64,000 nucleotides of DNA, taken from contig NZ_CP099397.1 of NCBI RefSeq assembly GCF_021495345.1, positions 2,542,001 through 2,606,000 on the forward strand. Reading direction: 5' to 3'. Both the position numbers and the translations under genes were made by a program. The stretch is from Pseudomonas hydrolytica. Its GTDB lineage: Bacteria; Pseudomonadota; Gammaproteobacteria; Pseudomonadales; Pseudomonadaceae. A model generated the notes under the pieces. That model was not told the DNA's origin, did no database searches, and worked only from the letters and a program-made list of their open reading frames with translations. Positions 1 to 8,105 of this stretch are shown here, piece after piece (position 1 is the first letter of the stretch; every line of letters starts with the position of its first letter).

Positions 1-1855
1 CCGGATCGGTAGCTGTCTCCGCTCGCCCGGCTTTGCCAAATACCCGGGCCACCTCCGGCACCGTGAGGATCATGCGGTTGGTTTGCTGCAGCAGCTGGGT
101 TGCCTTGCTCGCCGGCAAACCGGGCAGGGCCGAAGGCATGTACAACAGATCGCCTTCGTCCATGGGCGGCAGGAACTCTCCTCCGAGTCTGCTGAGGGGC
201 CACAGACTGGACACAAAGACCAGCACGGCCAGCGCCAAGGTCACCTTGGGCCAGGCCAGCACCCACTCCAGCACCGGCCGGTATGCGCCGATCAGCCAGC
301 GGTTCAAGGGGTTTTGCTGTTCGCTGGGGATATGCCCACGAATCCAGTAGCCCATTAGCACCGGTACGAGGGTGACTGAGAGGCCGGCAGCAGCGGCCAT
401 GGCATAGGTCTTGGTAAAGGCCAGCGGGCCAAACAGCCGTCCTTCCTGGGCCTCCAGGGTAAAGACCGGGAGGAACGATAGGGTGATGATCAGCAGGCTG
501 AAGAAGAGTGCCGGCCCGACCTCGGCCGCGGCTTCGCCGATGACTCGCCAGTGCGCCTCACCCTGGAGCGGTTCATTGGGGTGCCGCGCCTTCCAGGCCT
601 CGATGTGCTTGTGCGCGTTCTCGATCATCACCACGGCGGCATCGACCATGGCGCCGATGGCGATGGCGATCCCGCCGAGCGACATGATGTTGGCATTGAC
701 GCCCTGGTAGCGCATGACGATGAAGGCCATCAGGATGCCCAGGGGCAGGGTGATGATCGCAACCAGAGACGAGCGCAGGTGCCAGAGAAAGATCAGGCAA
801 ACCAAGGCAACCACCACGAACTCTTCCAGCAGCTTGTAGCTGAGGTTGTCGATGGCACGGTCGATCAGTTGCGAACGGTCATAGGTAGTGACCACTTCGA
901 CGCCGGCGGGCAGGCTGGCTTTCAGGCTGTCCAGCTTGGTCTTCACGGCAGCGATGGTGTCACGGGCATTCTTGCCGGAGCGCAGGATGACCACGCCACC
1001 GACCACTTCACCCTGGCCGTCCAATTCGGCAATGCCGCGACGCATCTCTGGCCCCAGTTGAATGGTGGCCACCTGGCCTAGCAGCACCGGAATTCCGCTA
1101 GCCGAAGCTCGCAGCGGCACATTGCGAAAATCATCCAGGCTCTCCAAATAGCCCGAGGCCCGCACCATGTACTCGCGCTCCGCCAGCTCCAGAATGGCGC
1201 CGCCGGTTTCCTGGTTGGCGCTCTTCAGCGCCGCTTCGACTTCCTGCTGAGTTACCCCGTAAGCCACCAACTTCTGCGGATCGAGCAGCACCTGATACTG
1301 CTTGACCATGCCGCCGAGGGTGGCCACCTCGGCCACGTTGGGCAGGCTCTTGAGCTCGTACTTGAGAAACCAGTCCTGCATCGCACGCAGCTGGGACAGG
1401 TCATGCTGGCCGCTGCGGTCGACCAATGCGTACTGATAGATCCAGCCCACGCCGGTGGCATCCGGGCCCAGAGTGGTGGTGACGCCCTCCGGCAGGCGTT
1501 CCTGGGCCTGGTTGAGGTACTCCAGCACGCGCGAGCGCGCCCAGTAGAGATCGGTGTCGTCCTCGAACAGCACATAGACGAAGGAGTCGCCGAAGAACGA
1601 GTAGCCGCGCACCGTCTTCGCCCCCGGGACCGAGAGCATCGTGGTGGCCAGCGGATAGGTCACCTGGTTCTCGACGATCTGCGGCGCCTGGCCGGGAAAG
1701 CTGGTTCTGATGATGACCTGGGTGTCTGAGAGATCCGGCAACGCGTCCACCGGCGTGTTGCGCAACGACCAGATCCCTAAAGCGGTGATGAACAGGGTCG
1801 CCAGCAGCACCAGGAAGCGGTTGCCTATCGACCAGTAGATCAGGCGCGCGATCAT
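1..1855 (-). CDS. cusA: CusA/SilA-type heavy-metal RND efflux pump, 3' part outside the window
   Basis: Inner-membrane, proton-driven pump of the HME-RND family that exports Cu(I)/Ag(I) through a CusCBA-type tripartite complex. About 618 N-terminal residues are visible of a family length near 1040. It opens with [18 protein letters not shown], the usual first membrane helix, and has the segment [16 protein letters not shown] around TM4, typical of metal RND pumps. The segment LLYMPS near the cut edge corresponds to the region holding the first methionine of the CusA copper site. The ATG overlaps the cusB stop by 4 nt (ATGA), so the two are probably translationally coupled. Cu/Ag specificity rests on the CusF-like domain of the neighbouring adaptor; Zn/Co (CzcA-like) transport is less likely. 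Confidence 0.9.
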   Translation of the reverse strand, partial: MIARLIYWSIGNRFLVLLATLFITALGIWSLRNTPVDALPDLSDTQVIIRTSFPGQAPQIVENQVTYPLATTMLSVPGAKTVRGYSFFGDSFVYVLFEDDTDLYWARSRVLEYLNQAQERLPEGVTTTLGPDATGVGWIYQYALVDRSGQHDLSQLRAMQDWFLKYELKSLPNVAEVATLGGMVKQYQVLLDPQKLVAYGVTQQEVEAALKSANQETGGAILELAEREYMVRASGYLESLDDFRNVPLRASASGIPVLLGQVATIQLGPEMRRGIAELDGQGEVVGGVVILRSGKNARDTIAAVKTKLDSLKASLPAGVEVVTTYDRSQLIDRAIDNLSYKLLEEFVVVALVCLIFLWHLRSSLVAIITLPLGILMAFIVMRYQGVNANIMSLGGIAIAIGAMVDAAVVMIENAHKHIEAWKARHPNEPLQGEAHWRVIGEAAAEVGPALFFSLLIITLSFLPVFTLEAQEGRLFGPLAFTKTYAMAAAAGLSVTLVPVLMGYWIRGHIPSEQQNPLNRWLIGAYRPVLEWVLAWPKVTLALAVLVFVSSLWPLSRLGGEFLPPMDEGDLLYMPSALPGLPASKATQLLQQTNRMILTVPEVARVFGKAGRAETATDP

Positions 1856-3312
1856 GGCTGCTCTCCTTGCTTGTCGAGCCGCTCTATTTGCAAGCCGGAG
1901 TCCGTCTGACGAGCGCCGATGCGTACGTGATCCCCGGGATTGAGTCCCGCAGCTACTTCAGGGCTGGCCAGCGGAAATGCCATGGTCATGCCGGGCATGT
2001 TCAGGCTCTCGAATGGACCGTGCTCCAGGGTGACCTCCTCGGCGTCCAGGGCACGAATCACGCCATGGGACTCATGGAGTTTCTTTGCATTGTCCAGCTC
2101 GACATGGCTGGCCACGACCCCCTGGAGGCTGGCCTCCGAGTCGATCAGGAACTGTCCGGAGGTAACGATCGACTGCCCTTCCTCAAGACCGGACAACACC
2201 TCCAGACGCCCATCGGCCTCGCGGCCCAAAGTGATCTCCAGGGGGCGGTAGCGCCCATCGGCTTCGGCCAGCATCACCAGCGCACGCTTACCGGTGCGAA
2301 TCACAGCTTCACTCGGGATCAGTAGCGCGGGTTCTTCGACGGTGCTGTTCAGACGCACGGCGGCGAACATGCCGGGGCGCAATTTACCGGCGGGATTGGC
2401 GAGCTCGCTGCGTACCGTGAGCGTACGCGTCTGCGAGTCGGCACTCGGCAGCAAGGCGACGACACGACCTTGCAGAGGCTGTTCTGGGAAGGCGGTCAGG
2501 GTGGCGGTGATGCTCGCGCCAAGCTGAACCGCTCCAGCTTGGTCTTCGGGGATTGCGGCATCGAGCCAGACCGTGGACAGTCCGTTGATCCGCGCCAGGT
2601 CCTGGCCGGCTGCCACGGTCATCCCGGTACGCACCTCCAATGCCTGCAGCTCGCCGGCGATGGGCGTGGAGATGGTCTGAACCGCCCGTGGCTGGCCGCT
2701 GCGCCGAACCTGCTCGACCAACGATTGAGGCATGCCAAGCAGGCGCAGGCGCTCCTGGGTCGCACTTATCAAGCGCGTGTCAGCAGTACGCAACACAGCC
2801 AGGAACTCCAGCTGGGCGGCAGACCATTCGGGAATCAGCAGGTCGACGAGGGGCGTACCGGCGGGCAATACATCGCCAGGGGCGTGTCCGTAGACCCGCT
2901 CGACGAACCCACCCGCTCGGGCCTGCTGGTTCGCCACCTCGCGCTGGTTATAGGCCAGGGAACCGACGGCCTCGATACCCGAAGGCAGCACACCGCGAGT
3001 TACTGGCGCGGTGCGCATCCCGAGGTTTTGCACGGCTTGCGAGGGCACGCTCAGGGTCGAGGAGTCCTGCCCTGCATCTGCGTACTTGGGGACAAGCTCC
3101 ATATCCATGAAGGGGGACTTGCCCGGTTTATCGAAGCGCTGGTCAGGTTGCATCGGGTCATACCAGTAGAGCACTTTGCGCTCATCCGTCGGTGCGGGAG
3201 TTGGCATGACCTCATGGTTGGCCGGCCTCTCGGCCAGCCAGTAGCCACCGCCTGCCGCAGCAATACCCATGGTCAACAAGGCCGCAGAAAAACCTAATGC
3301 TGAAATCTTCAT
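1852..3312 (-). CDS. cusB: CusB-type periplasmic adaptor with N-terminal metal-binding and C-terminal CusF-like domains
   Basis: Membrane-fusion protein that links the inner-membrane pump to the outer-membrane channel and receives Cu(I)/Ag(I). It has 486 residues. An N-terminal membrane anchor is followed by a heavy-metal-binding domain around residues 46-78 (YWYDPMQP ... [14 protein letters not shown]), then the barrel-sandwich and beta-barrel core. The last ~85 residues form a CusF-like domain with MPGMTMAF, which carries the methionines that bind Cu(I). CusF is a separate protein in E. coli but is fused here, as in many pseudomonads. The start overlaps the cusC stop by 4 nt (ATGA). Assignment to copper/silver export is strong by family. 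Confidence 0.93.
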   Translation of the reverse strand: MKISALGFSAALLTMGIAAAGGGYWLAERPANHEVMPTPAPTDERKVLYWYDPMQPDQRFDKPGKSPFMDMELVPKYADAGQDSSTLSVPSQAVQNLGMRTAPVTRGVLPSGIEAVGSLAYNQREVANQQARAGGFVERVYGHAPGDVLPAGTPLVDLLIPEWSAAQLEFLAVLRTADTRLISATQERLRLLGMPQSLVEQVRRSGQPRAVQTISTPIAGELQALEVRTGMTVAAGQDLARINGLSTVWLDAAIPEDQAGAVQLGASITATLTAFPEQPLQGRVVALLPSADSQTRTLTVRSELANPAGKLRPGMFAAVRLNSTVEEPALLIPSEAVIRTGKRALVMLAEADGRYRPLEITLGREADGRLEVLSGLEEGQSIVTSGQFLIDSEASLQGVVASHVELDNAKKLHESHGVIRALDAEEVTLEHGPFESLNMPGMTMAFPLASPEVAAGLNPGDHVRIGARQTDSGLQIERLDKQGEQP

Positions 3313-4571
3313 TGCAGGCCCTCCACATAGGCGTAGTACAAGCTCGCGGAGAGCTGGCTCAGCTTGCGCTGCTGTTCGATCTGTCGCAGCTGAGCCTCGA
3401 TCAGTTCGCGCTGGGCGGTGATGACGGATGCCAGCTGACTGTTGCCGGCCTGATAGGCGGCCAATTCGAGGTCGGCACGTTTGCTCGCCAGAGGGATCAA
3501 GGTTTTCTCGGTACGCGCCAGAGCTCTGCGTAGTTGCTCCAACTCGGCAAGGCCGCTTTCCAACTCAGCCTGATGGGCGCGCAGCAGCACTTCCTGCTCG
3601 GCTTCCATCTGCGACACGCTCTGTTGCTTGGCGTTGATCTTGGGGCCCTGGCGTGTGCCGACGAACAACGGCAGGTCGAAGGTGAACTGCACCATCACCA
3701 TGTCGCCGAACTGGTTGTCGCGGTTGTTGTAGGCAAACTCTACGCCCCAGTCAGGTGTCTTCTCGGCTACAGCCTCATTCAACTCTGCGCTGGCCTCGCC
3801 AACCCGGGCAGACGCGGCACGCAAGTCGGGATGCTGAGTCAAACGGTGCTGCAGGTGGGGGGCATCCAAACTTAGGCTGGGCACATCTCCCGCCAGAAGT
3901 TGATCGGCTTCGTTGCCTATCCAGCGGCGCAGCTTGGCCCGAGCTATCGCCACGTCGCGACTCAGCTCATCCCGCCGATCCTGCAATGCCAAAGCCTCCT
4001 GGTCGGCCTGCAGCAGTTCACCAGGCTGAGCGCTGCCACCGGCGATCAGCGATTGCACCGTCGAGCGGAGCAGCTCGATCTGGCGGTCCAGTTGATCGAA
4101 GAGGCCAACACTGTGCTCGGCGTAGTACACATCCAACCAGCTCAATGCCGTCTGGCGTTTGACCTCAAGCTGCATGGCGCGCTGCTCGGCCTCGGCCCGG
4201 ACAACGGAGGCCTCGGCCAACTGGCGGCGGGCCTGGCGTTTGTCGCCATTGGGAACCTCTTGCATGAGCCCAATGCGGCGCATGGTCATTGAGTCACGAT
4301 TCAGGGTGTAACGATCAGGCCCTTCGATGGGCAGATTATCGATGCCGAGAATCAGCTTGGGATCGGGCAGGGCGTCTGCGGGAACTACGGCCTGCTGTGC
4401 CGAAGCGACCTGTGCTTGTCGTGCCAGGTTCTCAGGTGCGCGCTGTTCGGCGAGCGCCTGCGCTCGTTCGAAGGTTAGGGGCTGCGCCTGTGCAGCAACC
4501 CAGGGAACTGCCCAGAATGCGGCAGCTAACACACCGAGATAGCCACGGCGTGGGAAAAGGAAAGCGGGCAT
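3309..4571 (-). CDS. cusC: TolC-family outer-membrane channel of the Cus system
   Basis: Outer-membrane factor that completes the tripartite metal pump. The start chosen is the ATG at 4571, preceded by GGAGG at 7 nt; an upstream in-frame ATG at 4610 lacks this support. The product has 420 residues and begins with a signal peptide (MPAFLFPRRGYLGVLAAAF ... AQA). Long heptad-rich segments with repeated Glu/Gln/Leu match TolC helices. It is the first large gene of the operon, with the adaptor and pump following through 4-nt overlaps. A fragment of a second, diverged copy lies at 6018-6168. Confidence 0.88.
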   Translation of the reverse strand: MPAFLFPRRGYLGVLAAAFWAVPWVAAQAQPLTFERAQALAEQRAPENLARQAQVASAQQAVVPADALPDPKLILGIDNLPIEGPDRYTLNRDSMTMRRIGLMQEVPNGDKRQARRQLAEASVVRAEAEQRAMQLEVKRQTALSWLDVYYAEHSVGLFDQLDRQIELLRSTVQSLIAGGSAQPGELLQADQEALALQDRRDELSRDVAIARAKLRRWIGNEADQLLAGDVPSLSLDAPHLQHRLTQHPDLRAASARVGEASAELNEAVAEKTPDWGVEFAYNNRDNQFGDMVMVQFTFDLPLFVGTRQGPKINAKQQSVSQMEAEQEVLLRAHQAELESGLAELEQLRRALARTEKTLIPLASKRADLELAAYQAGNSQLASVITAQRELIEAQLRQIEQQRKLSQLSASLYYAYVEGLQ

Positions 4572-4660
4572 GCTTTCGCCTCCAATGCGATTGATCGAGG
4601 TCGCCACCAAAAGCGTGGCCGCGACGATGCGCCTGGTTTAAAGGCGCGAAGATCACTGCA

Positions 4661-5005
4661 TTAGACGAAACGAGGAGGGCGCCAGAGTCCTGCGGGCTCT
4701 CGCTTAATCACCGACTGGGTCAGCAATATCTCGGGGCGTGAGGGAAGAGGGGATATGCTCTTGATAACGGTGGTCTGGAGAAGTCCTCCGGTCTTGCATT
4801 CCTGGCCGGATTTGCAGGGGGACTTACTGGCCACCCCATCAGACTTATCCATTTGCTCGCAGCACGGAGCATCGGCCATTGCATGGCTCTGATGATCGGC
4901 GCTCTGCATCGGGCAAGGTTGTGCAGGCATGCTGAAAGCCATACCGCCGAAGGTCGGCAGCACGAGGCTAGCAATCATTACCAGGATCAATCCAATCCGA
5001 CGCAC
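4661..5005 (-). CDS. small Cys/Met/His-rich periplasmic protein, probably copper related
   Basis: A 114-residue protein with a clear signal peptide (MRRIGLILVMIASLVLPTFG). The mature part has clusters of likely metal ligands: PAQPCPMQSADHQSHAM, PCCEQM, SPCKSGQECK. It lies 90 bp upstream of cusC on the same strand and is probably the first gene of the operon. I do not recognise a named family. A role in binding or sensing copper in the periplasm is inference from the ligands and context. Confidence 0.65.
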   Translation of the reverse strand: MRRIGLILVMIASLVLPTFGGMAFSMPAQPCPMQSADHQSHAMADAPCCEQMDKSDGVASKSPCKSGQECKTGGLLQTTVIKSISPLPSRPEILLTQSVIKREPAGLWRPPRFV

Positions 5006-5090
5006 AGCAATTCACCAGGCGGGGCGATAGGGCGACGATAGCAGATTGCCCCGGGGCATGAACGCTCGTTTTGACAATAACAGTGCTTCG

Positions 5091-5104
5091 TTGATTTGGA
5101 TCAA
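5091..5104. promoter_or_regulatory. ANR/FNR/DNR-type operator
   Basis: TTGATTTGGATCAA is a perfect TTGAT-N4-ATCAA dyad, the consensus for FNR-family regulators (ANR and DNR in Pseudomonas). Its centre is about 92 nt before the ATG at 5005. Placed at -41.5 it would set a start near 5056 and a 50-nt leader. This suggests low-oxygen induction of the copper efflux operon, which is inference. Confidence 0.6.
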
Positions 5105-5328
5105 ACAGAGTGTCATGCAGGGTATCGGGCTCAGCTGGTAGCTCCGTTTAACCGGATTTCTCAGCTCGTAGGGTTCGCACCACCCATTCGGCGCGCTAGC
5201 CCAAGACCGGCCTCGCTAGCCGTTAAGTCGAGCCCCTAGGTGCTTGGGTCCTAGTCAAACATCTGTGGTTAGCCGAGGTGCAGGAGCTGCCTGCTTCGGG
5301 CATACCCAATCAGGCACCAAAAGCGAAT
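5105..5328. other. intergenic DNA, no gene seen
   Basis: No convincing coding or RNA gene. A stretch near 5120-5190 has bits that look like tRNA arms but cannot be closed into a cloverleaf. The stretch separates the efflux operon from the antitoxin block. Confidence 0.4.
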
Positions 5329-5368
5329 TCTATAATTGTTCTATAATCACTCTATAATCGACTATAAA
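5329..5368. repeat. helically phased TCTATAAT direct repeats
   Basis: TCTATAAT occurs at 5329-5336, 5340-5347 and 5351-5358, exactly 11 bp apart. A fourth degenerate copy, ACTATAAA, is at 5361-5368. The spacing puts all copies on one face of the helix. They lie 200 bp upstream of the antitoxin gene. They could be a multi-site operator or iteron remnants. Confidence 0.6.
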
Positions 5369-5413
5369 CCCGGTTCTAGAGCGCTCGGCGCTGCCTAAGA
5401 AGCCGATCAGTTG

Positions 5414-5447
5414 CTGTATGCATGTGTCACTTAGATACTGCATACAG
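5414..5447. repeat. inverted repeat upstream of the antitoxin gene
   Basis: Perfect 9-bp arms CTGTATGCA (5414-5422) and TGCATACAG (5439-5447) are separated by 16 bp. They lie 120 bp before the RHH gene, a plausible place for autoregulatory binding. A LexA box is unlikely because the CTG-CAG spacing is far too long. Confidence 0.5.
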
Positions 5448-5566
5448 GGGTAACCATCCGGCAAAGACATCTGGTTGGCGAGACTGCTTTCGGCTCGGCA
5501 GTAACGAAATGGCCAGTCATAATGGACTACAGTCCGCAGCCCTTCGTTGCGTAGGAGTAGCCCATC

Positions 5567-5839
5567 ATGATCTGCCCAATCGAAACCCGGGTTATCACGG
5601 CTCACGTCCCAGTACAGCTAGCTGAGAGAGTCGATCAGATGGCCGCACATCTGGGCCGCTCCACGGACTGGATTCTCAAGCAAGCCTTGGCCACATGGAT
5701 TGATCAGGAAGAAGAGCGCGGCCGCCTGACCCGAGCGGCCCTGGCCGATGTGGACGCAGGCGGCGTGATAGATCACCAAGCAGTTCAGGCCTGGGCCAAC
5801 AGCCTTAGCACCAATACACCGCTGCCGGTACCTCGCTGA
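5567..5839 (+). CDS. CopG/ParD-like ribbon-helix-helix antitoxin, orphan
   Basis: A 90-residue protein with an N-terminal ribbon-helix-helix. RVITAHVPVQLAERVDQMA gives the strand and first helix, and GRSTDWILKQALATWI gives the second. The C-terminal tail matches ParD/CopG antitoxins that neutralise ParE/RelE toxins. AGGAG precedes the ATG by 9 nt. These genes normally sit directly before a toxin gene, but no toxin-sized frame follows in the next 380 bp. It is therefore an orphan or the survivor of a deleted module; a stand-alone RHH repressor is the alternative. Confidence 0.75.
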   Translation: MICPIETRVITAHVPVQLAERVDQMAAHLGRSTDWILKQALATWIDQEEERGRLTRAALADVDAGGVIDHQAVQAWANSLSTNTPLPVPR

Positions 5840-6017
5840 AGGTCATTTGAGTAGGTGAGCAGTAAGCGTACGGGGAATACCTCTTGCGCAGGTCAGCCCG
5901 GCATCTATTGATGCGGCAACAGGTGCTCAATTCACAGAATATGAAGTTTCAAACTTTGTTTCCAAACCGCTCATGAGAGAGGTGTTCAGGTGCTTTCTGT
6001 TTCAAATTGACCCGATC

Positions 6018-6168
6018 ACGAGGCAATCAGGGGTTGCACGGTCGAACAGAGCAGGTCGACCTGCCGACCCAGTTGATCCAGTAAGCCAAAACTGCGTTCG
6101 GTATAGTAGATATCCAGCCAACTCAATGCAGTTTGCCGCGTGATCTCCAGCTGTATGGCCCGTCTTGG
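6018..6168 (-). pseudogene. internal fragment of a second cusC-like TolC-family gene
   Basis: Reading the minus strand from about 6165 gives RAIQLEITRQTALSWLDIYY, then TERSFGLLDQLGRQVDLL and STVQPLIAS, then a stop. The intact cusC has RAMQLEVKRQTALSWLDVYY, AEHSVGLFDQLDRQIELL and STVQSLIAG at the same place. About 48 codons survive, with no start, no 3' end and similarity lost abruptly on both sides. The divergence shows it is not a recent copy of the gene at 3309-4571. It marks a recombination junction beside the recombinase gene. Confidence 0.85.
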
Positions 6169-6226
6169 CGCAAGCATTTAAACGCTACACGGCGCCTAAA
6201 AATCAGGCAACACAAGTAAACGGAAA

Positions 6227-7414
6227 TTATGAATCAGCGTAATACCTGCCATACGTATAAGCGAGACTCTCACTACGAAGGTTTCGTTGCAATTCAGAAG
6301 GCGAGTGAGTTAGAGCAGCCATCTTCGCGCCACTATCTTTTAGAAAGCGCATATTGGAAGAGAGCAACATATTCCAATCAGCACAATTTCCTTCTCTTTC
6401 GCTGATATCTGAATGTACCTGCTTTAGTGCATCACTTACCACTTCACGTATATGGCGCTCACATAGCCCCAGGCGTCCACGATTGCTATGTAACAAGGGC
6501 TCACCCTCATTGCGCCCAGGCAGTGGCAGCAACCCTCTGCTGATCCGGTAACGCTTCAAGTAAGGCAAAAAATGTGAAGGAACTGAGAGTTTATGAGGTG
6601 AGGAGCCTGGCCGATCAATAATAAACCACCAATTATCTTCCTCCATGACAAAGCAACTCATGGTCGGGCAGTAGCTATCAGTTGACGCTAAATCAGTTCC
6701 ATGCAGGCACATATATACAGTGGCAGCCACGATAAAGAGGGGGCGCTCTAGAGTGGCATCGATTACTGCGAGACGCTCTAAAACGTCAATTACCGTAGAT
6801 ATTTGCTCTGGAGTTAACAAGTGCCGGCTAGGTTGGTGTCGCTTATCCGCGCGTCCATTCTTCGACCTGCTCATGACCACAGGATTAACTGCTGCCGCAT
6901 CGTTTGCATGAAGGAAGTTGAAGAAAGAACTGCTGATGCTTTGCACCTGACGTATTGTACCTGTGAACGGCTTATAGTTATCGGATCCTGCCTGGCCGCT
7001 GGCATCAAATGGACGCCAAGAGTCATTTTGAACCCGCCCCGAGTTGGTATTCACAAAGCGGGCCGGTCGACCGCCTCCAATCCAACTCTCGGGCGGCTGC
7101 TCACAGAACGAACAGAATCGACCGAAATCACTTCTGTTTAAGGTTAAGACTGATTTGCTTTCAGATATCCAACTCCAAAGCAATAAGCGCTCAATAATTG
7201 CGCGATAGGAATTGTATGTACCGGGGAAACGTGTGTGGCGACTTAAAAATTGCCGCCCCCATAAGAAATCGTTTTCTACGCCTATTGAAGGAGAGAACAT
7301 ACGTAGGTACGCCACGACACAAGGATAACTAGCGGAATACTGCTCAACGCTAAGGCCTATGGCGTCGGGGCCGCAGAATATCGGACGCGGCACTGAATCT
7401 GTAGCTAGGGACAT
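6227..7414 (-). CDS. tyrosine-recombinase/integrase-like protein with degenerate catalytic motifs
   Basis: 395 residues laid out like a phage-type integrase. The N-terminal half resembles a SAM-like core-binding domain (FPGTYNSYRAIIERLLLWSW). A C-terminal half follows LLTPEQISTVIDVLERL. The end shows NMRFLKDSGAKMAALTHSPSELQ ... YGRYYADS, matching the second Arg, the conserved His position and the final Tyr. The first Arg expected in the GxR motif is not evident, because the segment reads YMCLHGTDLAS. It may be inactive or belong to a divergent family. The region is less GC-rich than its neighbours. It lies just left of dif and close to copper resistance genes. Calling it a mobile-element gene is inference. 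Confidence 0.6.
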   Translation of the reverse strand: MSLATDSVPRPIFCGPDAIGLSVEQYSASYPCVVAYLRMFSPSIGVENDFLWGRQFLSRHTRFPGTYNSYRAIIERLLLWSWISESKSVLTLNRSDFGRFCSFCEQPPESWIGGGRPARFVNTNSGRVQNDSWRPFDASGQAGSDNYKPFTGTIRQVQSISSSFFNFLHANDAAAVNPVVMSRSKNGRADKRHQPSRHLLTPEQISTVIDVLERLAVIDATLERPLFIVAATVYMCLHGTDLASTDSYCPTMSCFVMEEDNWWFIIDRPGSSPHKLSVPSHFLPYLKRYRISRGLLPLPGRNEGEPLLHSNRGRLGLCERHIREVVSDALKQVHSDISEREGNCADWNMLLSSNMRFLKDSGAKMAALTHSPSELQRNLRSESLAYTYGRYYADS

Positions 7415-7481
7415 AGGCGGCTCCAGCGATATTGTCGAGCAGTGGCTAGTGAACTACATCTAAGTATGCGAGTTGATATTT

Positions 7482-7636
7482 GTCTACTTTTTGCTTTTTT
7501 TAGTCAGACAGGAAGTGGGCATCAGTCTAATTTTTAGACTTAGCATTGCACCCAAAAAGGGGGAGGTGAAATGGCTGAGCGTCTGCAGGGCTCTGATTTT
7601 CAAAGATTCTTTTTGATCAGGATTCGTCTACTTTTT
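7482..7636. repeat. pair of 11-bp direct repeats near the recombinase start
   Basis: GTCTACTTTTT occurs at 7482-7492 and 7626-7636, 144 bp apart, between the recombinase start and dif. They are possible arm-type binding sites for the recombinase. The surrounding ~400 bp (7415-7811) otherwise holds dif and a terminator. Confidence 0.45.
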
Positions 7637-7688
7637 CATCAGGAGGCTCAAAACGTGGGGGCTGCACAGGCCCTCATGGATATACGTA

Positions 7689-7716
7689 ATTTAACATAAT
7701 ATACATTATGCGAATA
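7689..7716 (-). other. dif: chromosomal dif site (XerC/XerD recombination site)
   Basis: The minus strand reads TATTCGCATAA (XerC arm), then TGTATA... with TTATGTTAAAT as the XerD arm. The last 24 of 28 bases are identical to the E. coli dif site as I know it; only the first four bases differ. XerCD with FtsK resolves chromosome dimers here, so the window includes the replication terminus. The XerD arm faces the recombinase gene and the metal-resistance block. Confidence 0.9.
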
Positions 7717-7759
7717 TGCGTTACGCAGATCGCCGAGGTAGAGGCTCCGCTTTCGACGT

Positions 7760-7788
7760 AAAAAAGAAACCGGGACGAGCCCGGTTTC
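7760..7788 (-). terminator. intrinsic terminator of the DUF2790 gene
   Basis: On the minus strand GAAACCGGG and CCCGGTTTC form a perfect 9-bp stem with a 5-nt loop, followed by six T. It begins 23 nt after the stop of the gene at 7812. Confidence 0.9.
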
Positions 7789-7811
7789 TCTCTGGTCTTC
7801 CAACTTGGCAG

Positions 7812-8072
7812 TCAGCCTCCGCTGCAACCGGTCCCCATCACCTGATAACGGATAGTGTGCTGCACGCCTTGCGAGTCTTCATAGGTCATCTCCACCGGCA
7901 CCGCACGGCAGACGTTTGGAATTTCCCCATGCGATACCACGCGAGCCACATCCAGATGCATGCCGTAGTAGTAATCGCTCGCTGCGTCTGGCGCCGGTGT
8001 GCTGGCTTTGGCGGCTGCCATCGCCTGAGTGGTCATCAGGGCGCCGAGTGCAAAGAACATGATGCTTTTCAT
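7812..8072 (-). CDS. DUF2790 small periplasmic protein
   Basis: 86 residues with a signal peptide (MKSIMFFALGALMTTQAMA) and the DUF2790 core: YGMHLDVARVVSHGEIPNVC, MTYEDSQG and RYQVMGTGCS. The two conserved Cys may form a disulfide. The family is common in Pseudomonas, often in several copies, with no assigned function. It is monocistronic, with its own terminator. Confidence 0.88.
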   Translation of the reverse strand: MKSIMFFALGALMTTQAMAAAKASTPAPDAASDYYYGMHLDVARVVSHGEIPNVCRAVPVEMTYEDSQGVQHTIRYQVMGTGCSGG

Positions 8073-8105
8073 GAGACTTTCCTCAACAGGATTTGGGCGG
8101 TCACT

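Noticed and set aside
5117..5190. Bits resembling D-arm (GCTCAGCTGGTAGCTC) and T-arm (GGTTCGCACC) of a tRNA
   Set aside because: No acceptor stem or anticodon stem closes around them, so no tRNA call can be supported.
5414..5447. LexA-type SOS box
   Set aside because: The CTG and CAG ends are 34 bp apart overall, whereas LexA boxes span 16 bp.
5330..5605. Minus-strand frame of 91 codons over the repeats and antitoxin start
   Set aside because: It crosses the repeat array and the antitoxin start and has no family likeness.
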